Shown here: positions 42,715 to 52,136 of the stretch, in pieces | Layout of the letters: each line of letters starts with the position of its first letter | Numbering within the stretch: position 1 is the first letter of the stretch | From: Acidobacteriota bacterium | GTDB taxonomy: Bacteria; Acidobacteriota; Terriglobia; Terriglobales; Acidobacteriaceae | Length of the DNA: 64,000 nt | NCBI GenBank assembly: GCA_021792135.1 | Contig: JAJYVF010000001.1 | Span: 124,001-188,000 of the forward strand | Direction of reading: 5' to 3' | Made by a program: the position numbers and the translations under genes | The notes under the pieces: generated by a model | Databases searched by the model: none | The model's input: only the letters and a program-made list of their open reading frames with translations | Told to the model about the DNA's origin: nothing

Positions 42715-45408
42715 ATGAATCGATATGGGGTGCGCTGGCTCGTGTGGGGAAGTGGAGCGTTGTTGCTGACCTGCGGCATGGCGGCGCAGACGGCTCCTGT
42801 GGTGACCGGCGATGCGCGGGTGGATCGGTTGCTGAGCAGGATGACCCTGGACGAAAAGATCACGCTGATCCACGGCACGCATGAAGATCCGCGGGTCTAT
42901 CAGGGACAGGCAGGCTATCTGGCCGGGATCCCCCGCCTTGGTATTCCCAGCCTGCGATTCGCCGACGGGCCTCCGGGTGTGCTGACCCGGGTTCCGAGCC
43001 AGGGCGAGACGGCGACCATGGGCGTGGCCGCGACTTTCAGCGCAAAGGACGCCGAAGAGAACGGGATCGTGATTGGACGCGAAGACCGCGCCGCCGGCAT
43101 CGACGTGAGTCTGCAGCCCTTTGTGAATATCGACCGCGATCTGGAGTTCGGGCGCGGGTATAACACATTCGGCGAAGATCCTTACCTCACCAGCGTTATG
43201 GGTGCGGAGGAAATCAAAGGCATCCAGTCGCAGCACGTGATGGCCATGGTGAAGCATTATGTCGCCTATGACTCGAATTCCGGCAACATTTATGTGGACG
43301 ACCAGACGCTGCACGAGGTCTATGTGGCCCCGTTCGATGCGGCCGTGAAAGCAGGCGTGGCGTCGATGATGTGCTCCTACAATCGGGTGAACGGGACATT
43401 CGCCTGCGGCAACAAAGACACGCTGACAACGATCCTGCGCGACCAGATCGGCTTTAAGGGATTCGTCACTTCGGACTGGGGCGCGGTGCACGCTGTCAGT
43501 TTCATCAATGCCGGGCTGGATATGGAAATGCCGGGCGAGCCCGCTCCAGGTGCGGCGTTTTCCATCCCCTCGTTCTTCGATCTCAAGCCGGTGCCGCCGC
43601 CTCCGCCTCCGCACGCGATGGAGCACATGATGGCGATGTTCGGCGGGCATATTCCGGAAGAGCCAGCCCCAAAGCCGCCCACGCCGGGCGATTTTGGCGT
43701 GAAGCTGAACCTGGAGAAGATGCGACAGGCACTGCAGGACGGAATGGTGAACGAGGCAACGATCACGCGCGCAGCCGGCTACGTGCTGTACGAGATGGAC
43801 AAATTCGGCTATCTGGATGGGATGCAGAAGCACTCGGTGACTCCGCAGGACGTTGAGGCCAACGCGAAAATTATCGAGAAGACGGGCGAGGATGCGGCGG
43901 TCCTGCTGAAGAACGAGAATCATGCGCTGCCTCTGAGGGCCGCGGATCTGGGTTCCGTGGTACTGATTGGGCCGACGGCGGGGCAGGTGGACTCGATCGG
44001 GATCAATGGCGAGCGGAGTGTTGGACTGCCATGGCGGGAAGTCGGTCCGCTGGCGGCGATGAGGAAACTCTCGGGGAATGAGAAGATCCAGTTCGCTGTC
44101 GCCGATGACATGAACGGGAGCACGGTACCGGCGAGTGCTCTGAGCCACGAGGGCAAACCAGGGCTGCTGCGCACCGGCGGAGGCGCCGAACAGGTCGATG
44201 CGCGGCTGAACTTCACAAAGCAGAATGGCAACGCGCTGCCGCCCAATGCGACTCTGGTGTGGAAGGGTACGCTCACGCCTCCGCATGCAGGGGATTACTG
44301 GATTTACCTTCAGGCCATCGGGACAAACGCCAGCATCTCGCTCGACGGTAAACCGCTGGCGCGGACAGGAGCTTTTCAGGGCGGCGTGCACGGGGATATT
44401 CAGCAGGCCAACCAGGACAATGTGGTGCCAACCCCGGATGGCCTCGACAACGTTCGCCGGGCGGTGGAGCTGACAGCCGGACCGCACGCGATTGAGATCC
44501 GGACGACACCGGATACCTCTGGTTCGCCGGTACAGATTCGGCTGAACTGGTACACGCCGGAACAACGCCGGGCGGATCACGACGCAGCCATCGCCGCGGC
44601 CAGGAAGGCGAAAGCGGCGGTGGTGTTCGTGTGGACGCGGCTGACGCCGGTTTTTGGATTGCCGGGAGATCAGAACCAGCTGGTCGAGCAAGTGGCTGCC
44701 GTCAATCCCAATACCATCGTCGTGCTCAACACCAGCCAGCCGGTGGCTCTGCCCTGGCTGGATAAGGTCAGAGCGGTGCTCGAGATGTGGTGGCCCGGCG
44801 ATGAGGGCGGGTGGTCCACGGCCAATATCCTCCTCGGCAAAGTCGGCCCGGCGGGGCGGCTCCCGGTCACCTGGGGCAGGAAACTCACCGATTATCCCGC
44901 AACCGACCCCCGCTATCCGGAACGATCCTGGAAAGGCGTCAACGGCAAGACCACTTACAGTGAAGGGGTCAACGTCGGCTACCGTTGGTTCGACAAGGAG
45001 AGCATAACCCCGCTCTTTCCGTTTGGCTACGGTCTCAGCTACACGACCTTTTCCTATTCCGGGCTGAAAGTAGCCAGGGCGGCTGACGGCGGCCTTGATG
45101 TAACGGTGGCGATCCGCAACACCGGCGGGATGGATGCCGACGAGGTACCGCAGGTGTATCTGGGTGCACCGGCCACCATTCCGAATGGCGTCCAGTTCCC
45201 TGTCCGGGCGCTGGTGGCATTTGATCGCGTGCAGGTGCCGGCGGGTGCGACCAGAACGGTCACGCTACATGTGCCACTGCGTCAGTTACAGTACTGGTCG
45301 ACCCGGGACCAGAAGTGGATCACGGCGTCCGGTGAGCGCACGATCAGCGTGGGGAGTTCGTCGCGGTCGCTCCCTCTGCGCAGGGAGTTCGACGCGTCGA
45401 AGCTGTGA
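42715..45408 (+). CDS. GH3 beta-glycosidase with PA14 insert, secreted
   Basis: 897 residues from ATG 42715 (AGAGAAG nearby); signal peptide to about residue 24 (ALLLTCGMAAQT). Domain order: GH3 N-terminal barrel (25-290) with VKHYVAYDSN and the nucleophile Asp254 in GFVTSDWGAVHA; a Pro-rich insert about 291-325 (PVPPPPPPHAMEHMM); GH3 C-terminal domain (about 390-720) split by a PA14 domain (about 500-610, HAGDYWIYLQAIGTNASISL); and an Fn3-like end domain (about 780-890) with FPFGYGLSYTTFSYSG. Such enzymes release beta-linked glucose, xylose or arabinose from oligosaccharides in the periplasm. An exact inverted repeat lies upstream. Convergent with the unassigned glycosidase gene and part of the same utilisation locus. 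Confidence 0.94.
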   Translation: MNRYGVRWLVWGSGALLLTCGMAAQTAPVVTGDARVDRLLSRMTLDEKITLIHGTHEDPRVYQGQAGYLAGIPRLGIPSLRFADGPPGVLTRVPSQGETATMGVAATFSAKDAEENGIVIGREDRAAGIDVSLQPFVNIDRDLEFGRGYNTFGEDPYLTSVMGAEEIKGIQSQHVMAMVKHYVAYDSNSGNIYVDDQTLHEVYVAPFDAAVKAGVASMMCSYNRVNGTFACGNKDTLTTILRDQIGFKGFVTSDWGAVHAVSFINAGLDMEMPGEPAPGAAFSIPSFFDLKPVPPPPPPHAMEHMMAMFGGHIPEEPAPKPPTPGDFGVKLNLEKMRQALQDGMVNEATITRAAGYVLYEMDKFGYLDGMQKHSVTPQDVEANAKIIEKTGEDAAVLLKNENHALPLRAADLGSVVLIGPTAGQVDSIGINGERSVGLPWREVGPLAAMRKLSGNEKIQFAVADDMNGSTVPASALSHEGKPGLLRTGGGAEQVDARLNFTKQNGNALPPNATLVWKGTLTPPHAGDYWIYLQAIGTNASISLDGKPLARTGAFQGGVHGDIQQANQDNVVPTPDGLDNVRRAVELTAGPHAIEIRTTPDTSGSPVQIRLNWYTPEQRRADHDAAIAAARKAKAAVVFVWTRLTPVFGLPGDQNQLVEQVAAVNPNTIVVLNTSQPVALPWLDKVRAVLEMWWPGDEGGWSTANILLGKVGPAGRLPVTWGRKLTDYPATDPRYPERSWKGVNGKTTYSEGVNVGYRWFDKESITPLFPFGYGLSYTTFSYSGLKVARAADGGLDVTVAIRNTGGMDADEVPQVYLGAPATIPNGVQFPVRALVAFDRVQVPAGATRTVTLHVPLRQLQYWSTRDQKWITASGERTISVGSSSRSLPLRREFDASKL

Positions 45409-45594
45409 AACCACCAGGGCGAGAGAAAAACCCAGGCAACGTCACACGCAGTGAACGGTATTCCTCCGCCCCCGCTTTCAGACCTGCCCTCGCCGCCTCG
45501 GCCCGGAGATTTCAGGTGTGCCGGGTTCATTCGCCCGAAGATGGGGCTCCGCGTCCGGAAAGCCGAACCCGACGGTATCAACTGCGGCCCTGGC

Positions 45595-48129
45595 TTATGT
45601 GACTTCGAGCTCAAGGTGCCGGATGGAGCGCAGGTCGGCCGAGGTGAAGCGGATGGTGCTGCCGGAGACCGCGCCCGCGGAACTGTGCTGCAGCGGCTTT
45701 CCGTCCGGCGGGTGAATGTGAACGACCAGATCGCCCGTAAAAGGCTTGTCGAAGTCGATCCCGACAGTCCAGGAGCCGTCGGCATGCGCCACGGTTGACC
45801 AGCTCACGTGGCCAAAACGCGTTGGGCAGTTGCGCACGCGGATGTGTTCGCCGGGGGCGAACCAGTGCCGGGGCGCTGCTTTCTGCAGATGGCAGGTGTT
45901 GTGGTTGCCCTCCTCATAGCAGAGAAGCCAGCGCAGGCCCAAAGTGGGCTGGAGCACGCTGTTCACCACCGCGGACCATCCGTAGCGGCTGCCCTGTTCC
46001 GGAGCGCCGCCGGGGAGCCAGGCATCCTCCGGGGAGTAGCGATTGCCGGAGTCCGCGGCATAGCAGGTGAGCGCGTACAGCGTCAGCAGGAAGGGACGGT
46101 AATCCTCCTGGCGGATGCGCACCGCCAGGGTGCCGTGAGCCATGAAGTTCGAGGTGCGCTCCACATCGCCGTCCGTGTGCAGACCCATGATCTGCATCCC
46201 CGCGAGCTCGCGGTGACGCAGGTGTCCCAGGTCGAGCGCTTCGTCCCCCCAGTCGGCGGTGAACCAGTCCATCATGAAGCGGTGGTTTTCATAACTTTCG
46301 AGTTTGCGCGGGTCATGGTGCGTGTCGTCGGGGGTGAAGGGTGTGATGCCAGCCTCCTTCATCTGCAGCGAGCAGCGGGCGAGCGTGGTCTGCAGCGAAC
46401 GCTGGATGAGGGTGCGCATCTCTTCGGCAATGCCGGAATAGCGATCGCCCAGGGCCTGGCAGTCGGCACGGCTGTGCTCGGCGGCCACGCGATGCAGACA
46501 GCGAGCGTGTTCCGCGACACCGCGCCAGGTCCAGACGGCATTCTGAAAATAGAACGGGTGCGACTGCGGATAATCGTTCTGAGGATCGCCAAGGTCGGCC
46601 TCGGGTGATCCCCAGATGAGGCCGTGGCGCGGATTGTCGGGCGGGAACTGCTGTTTGCTGTACTCGTAGCGGGCGAGCACGTACCCAAGCATGCGCTCGA
46701 GCACCGGCAGCCGGGCGGAGAAGGCCGCCACGTCGCCGGTGTAGTCGTAGGCGCGAGCGGAGTTGGCGAGGAAGACGCCTGTATTCAGAGGCGCTTCCAC
46801 CTGGTCCTGCGTGTTGTAGAGGAAATTGCCGTCGGGAAGAATGTAATGATCGAGATAGTACTGCGAGTAAGGTTCCGCCTCCGAGGTCAGATTCCATAAC
46901 TGCTGCGCCCAGACAAATTCGTAGTGCGCGACCGGGAACAGTGCATGGCTGCGCTCGGGAATCTTGGTGTAACCGCCTTCACCGATCTGGTAAGTGGGCC
47001 GCAGACCGCGATAACTCGCACGGGACAGCGTGATGCCGGCGCGGGCAGCATCGAGCAGCCACTCATCGGGAATTTCCACCGGCATCGTGGTCTCGTAGAA
47101 GTCGTGCCAGTGGTTCCAGATTCCGGCCAGCGCGGCATAAAACTCCTCCGCAGAGGCGTTGAAATAACGATCCTCTTCCGCCCGAACGGAACTGCCGGTC
47201 TCATCTGGCGGGAGGGTATAGCGCACCCGCCCCATGACGCGGCCGTCCTCCCCCGGTGTAACGAGCACGATACATTCGTAACCTGCTTTATATTGCGGAT
47301 TCCAGACACCGACGTCGGCTACGGGGAGATATCCGCCAAGAAGAGTCCGTTTGCTGTATCCGGGCAGATACTCGTAAAGCGCCGGATTGTCCCAGGGCAG
47401 GAACGATGTGGGATCGAAGGCGGGACCGTCCATGTCCGGAGCCCAGGTGGATTCGCCGCTGTCCTTCCATTCGCGGCTTTTGCCGTCGGCCTCGAGAAAG
47501 ATGGATTTCAGAGGGCCAGCCTGCTCATTGCCCGCAAAGGTCCATCCGATGAATTCAGGCCCGAGAGCAGCAACATTCTCGTAACAGGGATCCTCGGCGG
47601 AATTGAGGATGTAACTGCCGGGCACATCCGGGCCGGGAACGAACCGCGCCATCCTCTCAAACCGTGCCGAGGCCGGGGCGTTGACCGGCCGCGGGCGAAT
47701 GCTGGAGAGCTGACCGACAATCTTTGGAATCCAGGCGATGACACCCCGCTCCACGGTCACAAAGGCGATGGCGCCCCGGTGGGTTCCATGCTTTTCGAAG
47801 ACCGCAGTAGCGGCTCCGTTGAAATCGGAGACTGCCAGCAGCTTCCATCCGTCGACCGACTCGCCCGGCCGCAGCACCTGGGGTGTCGCTTTGCCCGCAA
47901 GCTGAACGCCTCCCCTGGGGAAACCGGCAACCAGAGGCGGGGACGCAAGAGCTTCGCGCTCGCCGAGCAGCAAAAGGCTGTACTCATTCTGAATGCGGGC
48001 AGGATTGTAAGCCCCTTTGGACTGCGGCGCTCCGCTCAACGCTCTGGCCCATGGGGAGAGGCTGGTAAAGGCTAAGCTTCCAGCGGCATAGAGCCCCTGC
48101 AGGAATTCCCGGCGATTAAAAGTGGGCAA
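45595..48129 (-). CDS. Unassigned six-hairpin-type glycosidase-like protein, Tat signal
   Basis: 844 residues from TTG 48129 with GGGAG 6-7 nt upstream. The N terminus is a twin-arginine signal (NRREFLQGLYAAGSLAF). Residues about 40-330 are beta-rich; residues about 350-730 look like an (alpha/alpha)6 barrel with many aromatic and acidic residues: ERSHALFPVAHYEFVWAQQL, YILPDGNFLYNTQDQVEAP, HGLIWGSPEADLGDPQND and DDTHHDPRKLESYENH. A beta-rich tail ends the protein. I cannot place it in a numbered GH family. It is encoded downstream of the TonB receptor on the same strand (276 bp gap containing a long hairpin), so it likely acts on the same imported glycan in the periplasm. Confidence 0.75.
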   Translation of the reverse strand: MPTFNRREFLQGLYAAGSLAFTSLSPWARALSGAPQSKGAYNPARIQNEYSLLLLGEREALASPPLVAGFPRGGVQLAGKATPQVLRPGESVDGWKLLAVSDFNGAATAVFEKHGTHRGAIAFVTVERGVIAWIPKIVGQLSSIRPRPVNAPASARFERMARFVPGPDVPGSYILNSAEDPCYENVAALGPEFIGWTFAGNEQAGPLKSIFLEADGKSREWKDSGESTWAPDMDGPAFDPTSFLPWDNPALYEYLPGYSKRTLLGGYLPVADVGVWNPQYKAGYECIVLVTPGEDGRVMGRVRYTLPPDETGSSVRAEEDRYFNASAEEFYAALAGIWNHWHDFYETTMPVEIPDEWLLDAARAGITLSRASYRGLRPTYQIGEGGYTKIPERSHALFPVAHYEFVWAQQLWNLTSEAEPYSQYYLDHYILPDGNFLYNTQDQVEAPLNTGVFLANSARAYDYTGDVAAFSARLPVLERMLGYVLARYEYSKQQFPPDNPRHGLIWGSPEADLGDPQNDYPQSHPFYFQNAVWTWRGVAEHARCLHRVAAEHSRADCQALGDRYSGIAEEMRTLIQRSLQTTLARCSLQMKEAGITPFTPDDTHHDPRKLESYENHRFMMDWFTADWGDEALDLGHLRHRELAGMQIMGLHTDGDVERTSNFMAHGTLAVRIRQEDYRPFLLTLYALTCYAADSGNRYSPEDAWLPGGAPEQGSRYGWSAVVNSVLQPTLGLRWLLCYEEGNHNTCHLQKAAPRHWFAPGEHIRVRNCPTRFGHVSWSTVAHADGSWTVGIDFDKPFTGDLVVHIHPPDGKPLQHSSAGAVSGSTIRFTSADLRSIRHLELEVT

Positions 48130-48309
48130 TGTCTTCTCCCTCTGCCCCGGAGGCAGATTGACAGCAGAATTGGCTCACGGCAGATCGAATTGCTTCAGGA
48201 GCCGATCGCGCACTGTTCCGCGCAGCCCGAGCATTCAATGATAGATCGCCTGGGCGCCGCTCCGATTGCGCGCGGGACCAGCGCAGCTTTAGATCATTGC
48301 GGGAGCCGT

Positions 48310-48372
48310 GAAATCCCGCGGGCAGGCGCATCGGACGCACGAGGCCTCCAGTGGTTTTGCCCGCGGAATTTC
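48310..48372 (-). promoter_or_regulatory. Long hairpin in the receptor-glycosidase intergenic region
   Basis: Arms of 15 nt (48310-48324 and 48358-48372) match at 14 of 15 positions and enclose 33 nt. In the minus-strand transcript the hairpin begins about 34 nt after the receptor stop codon. There is no following T-run, so it may protect or partially terminate the transcript between the two genes. Confidence 0.5.
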
Positions 48373-48405
48373 GTTCTCCGGTGTACCCGCGATGTGGCGC
48401 CACCC

Positions 48406-51400
48406 TCAGAAGGTGATCTGCGCGCCCAGCTGCATATTGCGTGGTTGCTGCGTACTGTTCGTGGTGCCAAAATTGGCGCTGGTATCTCCCAGATTCGCAT
48501 CCACGCCATTGAGGTTAACGCGGTTGAACAGGTTGAACATGTCCACCCGGAAAAGCAGGCCGACGCGCTCCGTAATCGCGGTGTTTTTCTTGATGGTGAA
48601 GTCCGTGTCCGCGTACCCCGGATTGCGGAATCGTCCCAGCTGCTCGTTCCCCTCAGTTCCGGAAGCCTTGAAGGCAGGCGTCGCAAACTGGGTATGCGAA
48701 ATGGCACCGGTGTCCACGATGCCCGTGTACTGATAGCCCTTGCGGTCATGTTTCTGGCGATAGCTGACCACATCCGGAACGTCGCCAAAGCCGCCTGGGT
48801 TGTAGTCTCCGTCGGCCGAGTAGTTGCCGCTGGTGGGCGCGAAGGTAATGTGTCCGGCAGCCAGTTCGCTCTGATAATTGCCTTGAGTTACCGTGGCGCC
48901 GGTGGTATCGATCAGGGCCAGCGGATTGCTGTTGAAGATGTAGAACGGGGTTCCGGACTGCAGGACCGTTGCGGCAGAGAGGGTGAAGCCCGAGGCCAGC
49001 CGGCGAGTGAAGCCATTGCCGCCGGAGACACCCGGAATATCGTAACTCCAGCCAAGGGAGAGACGATTCGGCACATCCCAGGGCGAGGGGCTGTACCACT
49101 GGCTGATGTCGTAGGAAGTCCCGCCTGTCGCCACATAACCTTCGGGGTAGTTGTTCGAATCATCCCTGGATACCGAGCGCGTATAGGAGGCCGTGAGGAA
49201 GCCATTGTGCGCGAAGCGTCCTTTTACAGCGGCGATGAACGCATTATAGTTTTGCCGCGCGCCGTTAAAGGCGTAGGTGACGCCGCCGAAGCTGGTGTTC
49301 AGACGGGTCTGAATTCCATCCCCGATCCAGACTCCATTGGAGTCGAATGCAGGATGCTGAATCAGGTCACCCGGGATGACATTAATATCCACGCCGTAGG
49401 AAGTATTGCCGGTATTTCCACCACCGATGACCAGGTTGTAGGAATGACTTCCGGAGTATCCAAGGCTGGCCGTTATGTCGGAACTGACCTGACGTTCGAC
49501 AGCAGCCGACCAGTTCAGCGTGTTGGGAGAGGAAAGGTTGATGGCCGTTCCGCCGACGTTGATCTGCGACCCTGCAATACCGCCCTTGGCATCCAGCGGA
49601 GCCCCGACAAAGGCCGGATACTGGAAGCCAAAAGGATATTTGTTTTGATTTCCATAACTGAAGATGGGTGCGGCCGTGGAGCCGTTGTTATAGAAGGTCG
49701 GGACAACAAATCCCGGTGGATTTCCCTTGAGGCCGTTCTCCGCATTGCCCAGCGTGAACTCGTCGTGAAAGACGCCAAAGCCGCCGCGAATGACCCATTT
49801 CCCGTTCATGAAAGGATCATAGGCAAAGCCGATGCGCGGACTGAAAATGTAGTTCATGTCGTTATTGAAGACATGGGACTGCTGCTTCATGATGCCGTTG
49901 GCGACGCGATCAGAGAACGACGATCCACTGGCAAGATTGAAGTTGGCGAGCACGGTTCCGGCCAGCGCTACGTAGGGATTCCCGAAGTTGTCATAACGGA
50001 TGCCGTAATTCACGGTCAGCTTTCGGCCAGCTTTCCAGCTGTCCTCGGTAAAGATACCGAAGGTGGTTTCCTTATAGCCATAATTGCCGGGCGAGGGCTT
50101 GCCGGAGACCGGATCATAGGACAACCCGCTTTCGCTGTAGGGGTTGTCGTTGATCAGGTCGATCATGCTCTGGTAGTAGAGGCTTGGCTGGCCGTAGGCC
50201 CCTGCGAAGAGAGCGATGTCGTCGCCCCGCCATATCTCGAAGCCAGCCTTCACGCTGTGCGCGCCGATAATGCGTGTCAGCACGTCGCGCCAGTGGTAAC
50301 TGTGCTGGATATAGTCGCCCTGGGCGAAGCCGTCTCCCCAGCCGGTGCCCAGCAGATTGACATTCACGATGGGAACGGTAAAGAGCCCCGTCCGGGGCGA
50401 AAAGCCCTCGATCCGGTTGTATCCAAAAATGGCTTCATTGAGCATGTTGGAGGAGAAGGTATGCGTCTCGTTGGCCTGCAGCGAGAAGGTGTAGTAGTTA
50501 CTGCTGGTCGCGAATGACGGTCGAATGGCGGGGCCGCCGTTGCTGATGGTGTCGCGGAAGAAGTTCCCGTAGATACGGTCCTTGCTGAAGTATTTGTCGA
50601 GGCGGATGTTGTACTGCTTGGCGTTGTAGTAGCTCGAGGAATTGAAGTGGCCGTTGTCGAAGACCGGCGTGGCACAGGGGATGCTGTCATAGGAGGCCGG
50701 CAGATTGCCCACGCCGGCTGCGCAGGAAGCCTGGTCCGCCGACGGCAGGACAGAACTCCATAGCTGACCGGCTGTTGCCTGTACACCTGAAGTGGTCGCT
50801 CCGGTCGGCTTATATTTTGCCATTAGCTGAACTTCGGGGCTGTTCGGCCTCACGCTCTGGGCAAACGACAGGAATTCCGGCGCCTCGTATCCGACCAGCG
50901 AACTCCCGTTGGAAGACATGGACAGGTAGGGCTCATAGCCGGCGAAGAAGAAGAACTGCTTGTGAGGGATGACCGGGCCGCCGACCGTAAAGGAGAGGTT
51001 GCTGGTGTGGTAGGGGTTCAGAGGCGTCGGCTGGGGCACGCCGAACTCACCGCGGGCCTGCAGTTGCTGCGAGGTGTAATATTCGCTCGCCTGACCGTGG
51101 AATTCACTGGTGCCCGATTTCGTCGTCATCACCGTCTGAATCGAGCTCGCACGGCCATAGTCCACCGTGTAGGTGTTGGTCTGCACCGTAATTTCCTGCA
51201 GCGTATCGGCGTTGGGGGTCAGGTTGATGACGCCCGGTCGAATGCTGCTGGTGACGTCCATCCCGTCGACGACGTACTGGTTGCCGTTGGCGCCGCGGCC
51301 GTTGGCGCTCGCATTGACCCAGTTTTCCGGTGCGAAGTTGGTCGAATTGTTGGTCCCCGGCGAGGACTGGCCGCCCAGGCCAGTCACGCCGGGCGCCAGT

Positions 51401-51873
51401 GTGAGCACATTGGTTGGGTTACGGCCCGCCAGCGGCAGATCGGCCAAAGCTCGGGTCCCCAGGGTCTGCTCAAAGCGGCTGTCGGAGGTATCCAGCAGCG
51501 GGGCCTGGGTCGTCACCGTAACCGTTGAGGAAACGGCGGCCACGGCCAGAGACAGAGGTACGTCGCGGACCTGATCGGTCTCCAGGGTGAAGGAGACGAC
51601 GGCCGTGGAGAACCCCTGCGCGGTTCCCGTGACGGTGTAGGTTCCCGGCGCCAGGCTGGCGAACCGGTAAACCCCGCTTTCGTTGCTGGTGGCCGTCTGC
51701 TGCACGCCCGTGGCGGTGTTGACGAGAGTGATGGTCGCACTGGGGATAACGGACCCTTTAGGATCCACAACCGTACCCTGCACGCTGGCGTTGAACTGCG
51801 CATAGCAGGTGCTGGCGGCGATAAAAAGCAGCGGGGTCAGCAGCTTAAAGAACCTTGATAGAAATATCCTCAT
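48406..51873 (-). CDS. TonB-dependent receptor-like outer-membrane protein with carboxypeptidase-regulatory domain
   Basis: 1155 residues from ATG 51873 with GAGAGG 5 nt upstream; signal peptide to about residue 26 (cleavage CYA-QF). An N-terminal beta-sandwich (27-115) is the carboxypeptidase-regulatory-like domain (GTVVDPKGSVIPSATITLVN). A plug-like region follows (LADLPLAGRNPTNVLTLAPG, NQYVVDGMDVTSSIRPG), then a long beta-barrel ending in the outer-membrane signature MQLGAQITF. This is the Oar-like receptor type expanded in acidobacteria, thought to import large oligosaccharides or bind surface polymers with TonB energy. No SusD-like partner gene lies next to it. It is divergent from the sensor operon and upstream of the unassigned glycosidase. 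Confidence 0.93.
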   Translation of the reverse strand: MRIFLSRFFKLLTPLLFIAASTCYAQFNASVQGTVVDPKGSVIPSATITLVNTATGVQQTATSNESGVYRFASLAPGTYTVTGTAQGFSTAVVSFTLETDQVRDVPLSLAVAAVSSTVTVTTQAPLLDTSDSRFEQTLGTRALADLPLAGRNPTNVLTLAPGVTGLGGQSSPGTNNSTNFAPENWVNASANGRGANGNQYVVDGMDVTSSIRPGVINLTPNADTLQEITVQTNTYTVDYGRASSIQTVMTTKSGTSEFHGQASEYYTSQQLQARGEFGVPQPTPLNPYHTSNLSFTVGGPVIPHKQFFFFAGYEPYLSMSSNGSSLVGYEAPEFLSFAQSVRPNSPEVQLMAKYKPTGATTSGVQATAGQLWSSVLPSADQASCAAGVGNLPASYDSIPCATPVFDNGHFNSSSYYNAKQYNIRLDKYFSKDRIYGNFFRDTISNGGPAIRPSFATSSNYYTFSLQANETHTFSSNMLNEAIFGYNRIEGFSPRTGLFTVPIVNVNLLGTGWGDGFAQGDYIQHSYHWRDVLTRIIGAHSVKAGFEIWRGDDIALFAGAYGQPSLYYQSMIDLINDNPYSESGLSYDPVSGKPSPGNYGYKETTFGIFTEDSWKAGRKLTVNYGIRYDNFGNPYVALAGTVLANFNLASGSSFSDRVANGIMKQQSHVFNNDMNYIFSPRIGFAYDPFMNGKWVIRGGFGVFHDEFTLGNAENGLKGNPPGFVVPTFYNNGSTAAPIFSYGNQNKYPFGFQYPAFVGAPLDAKGGIAGSQINVGGTAINLSSPNTLNWSAAVERQVSSDITASLGYSGSHSYNLVIGGGNTGNTSYGVDINVIPGDLIQHPAFDSNGVWIGDGIQTRLNTSFGGVTYAFNGARQNYNAFIAAVKGRFAHNGFLTASYTRSVSRDDSNNYPEGYVATGGTSYDISQWYSPSPWDVPNRLSLGWSYDIPGVSGGNGFTRRLASGFTLSAATVLQSGTPFYIFNSNPLALIDTTGATVTQGNYQSELAAGHITFAPTSGNYSADGDYNPGGFGDVPDVVSYRQKHDRKGYQYTGIVDTGAISHTQFATPAFKASGTEGNEQLGRFRNPGYADTDFTIKKNTAITERVGLLFRVDMFNLFNRVNLNGVDANLGDTSANFGTTNSTQQPRNMQLGAQITF

Positions 51874-52063
51874 TTTAGCCTCTCAAAAAAGAACCAGGCG
51901 ACGGGTCAGCCCTCCGGCAGCCCGAACCAGGATTTTGCCGGCTGCAGATCCGGCATACTCCAGCCGTGACCGCGCTGGAACAAGACAAGTTGCTGTTGTC
52001 AGAACACGCCGAGCCTACTCACCAGGCATGAGGCGCGCATGAGTAATTGTGACCACACGCATA

Positions 52064-52079
52064 TAGTTCAGATGAACTA
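52064..52079. promoter_or_regulatory. 16-bp palindrome between the receptor and the sensor operon
   Basis: TAGTTCA-GA-TGAACTA, 7-bp arms that are exact inverted copies with a 2-bp centre, located 58 bp upstream of the sensor operon ATG and about 190 bp upstream of the receptor ATG. It is a good candidate binding site for a dimeric regulator, possibly the NarL-type protein encoded at 55302-55943. Confidence 0.55.
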
Positions 52080-52136
52080 CCCCGTTGGTCGCTTGATGAG
52101 GAGAACGGCGCGACGTAAACTCCATCCTTATCCGAA

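Noticed and set aside
42121-44691. 856-residue minus-strand frame
   Set aside because: Antisense to acyltransferase end and GH3; no recognisable domain.
48190-50517. 775-residue plus-strand frame
   Set aside because: Antisense to the TonB receptor; shadow of its codon pattern.
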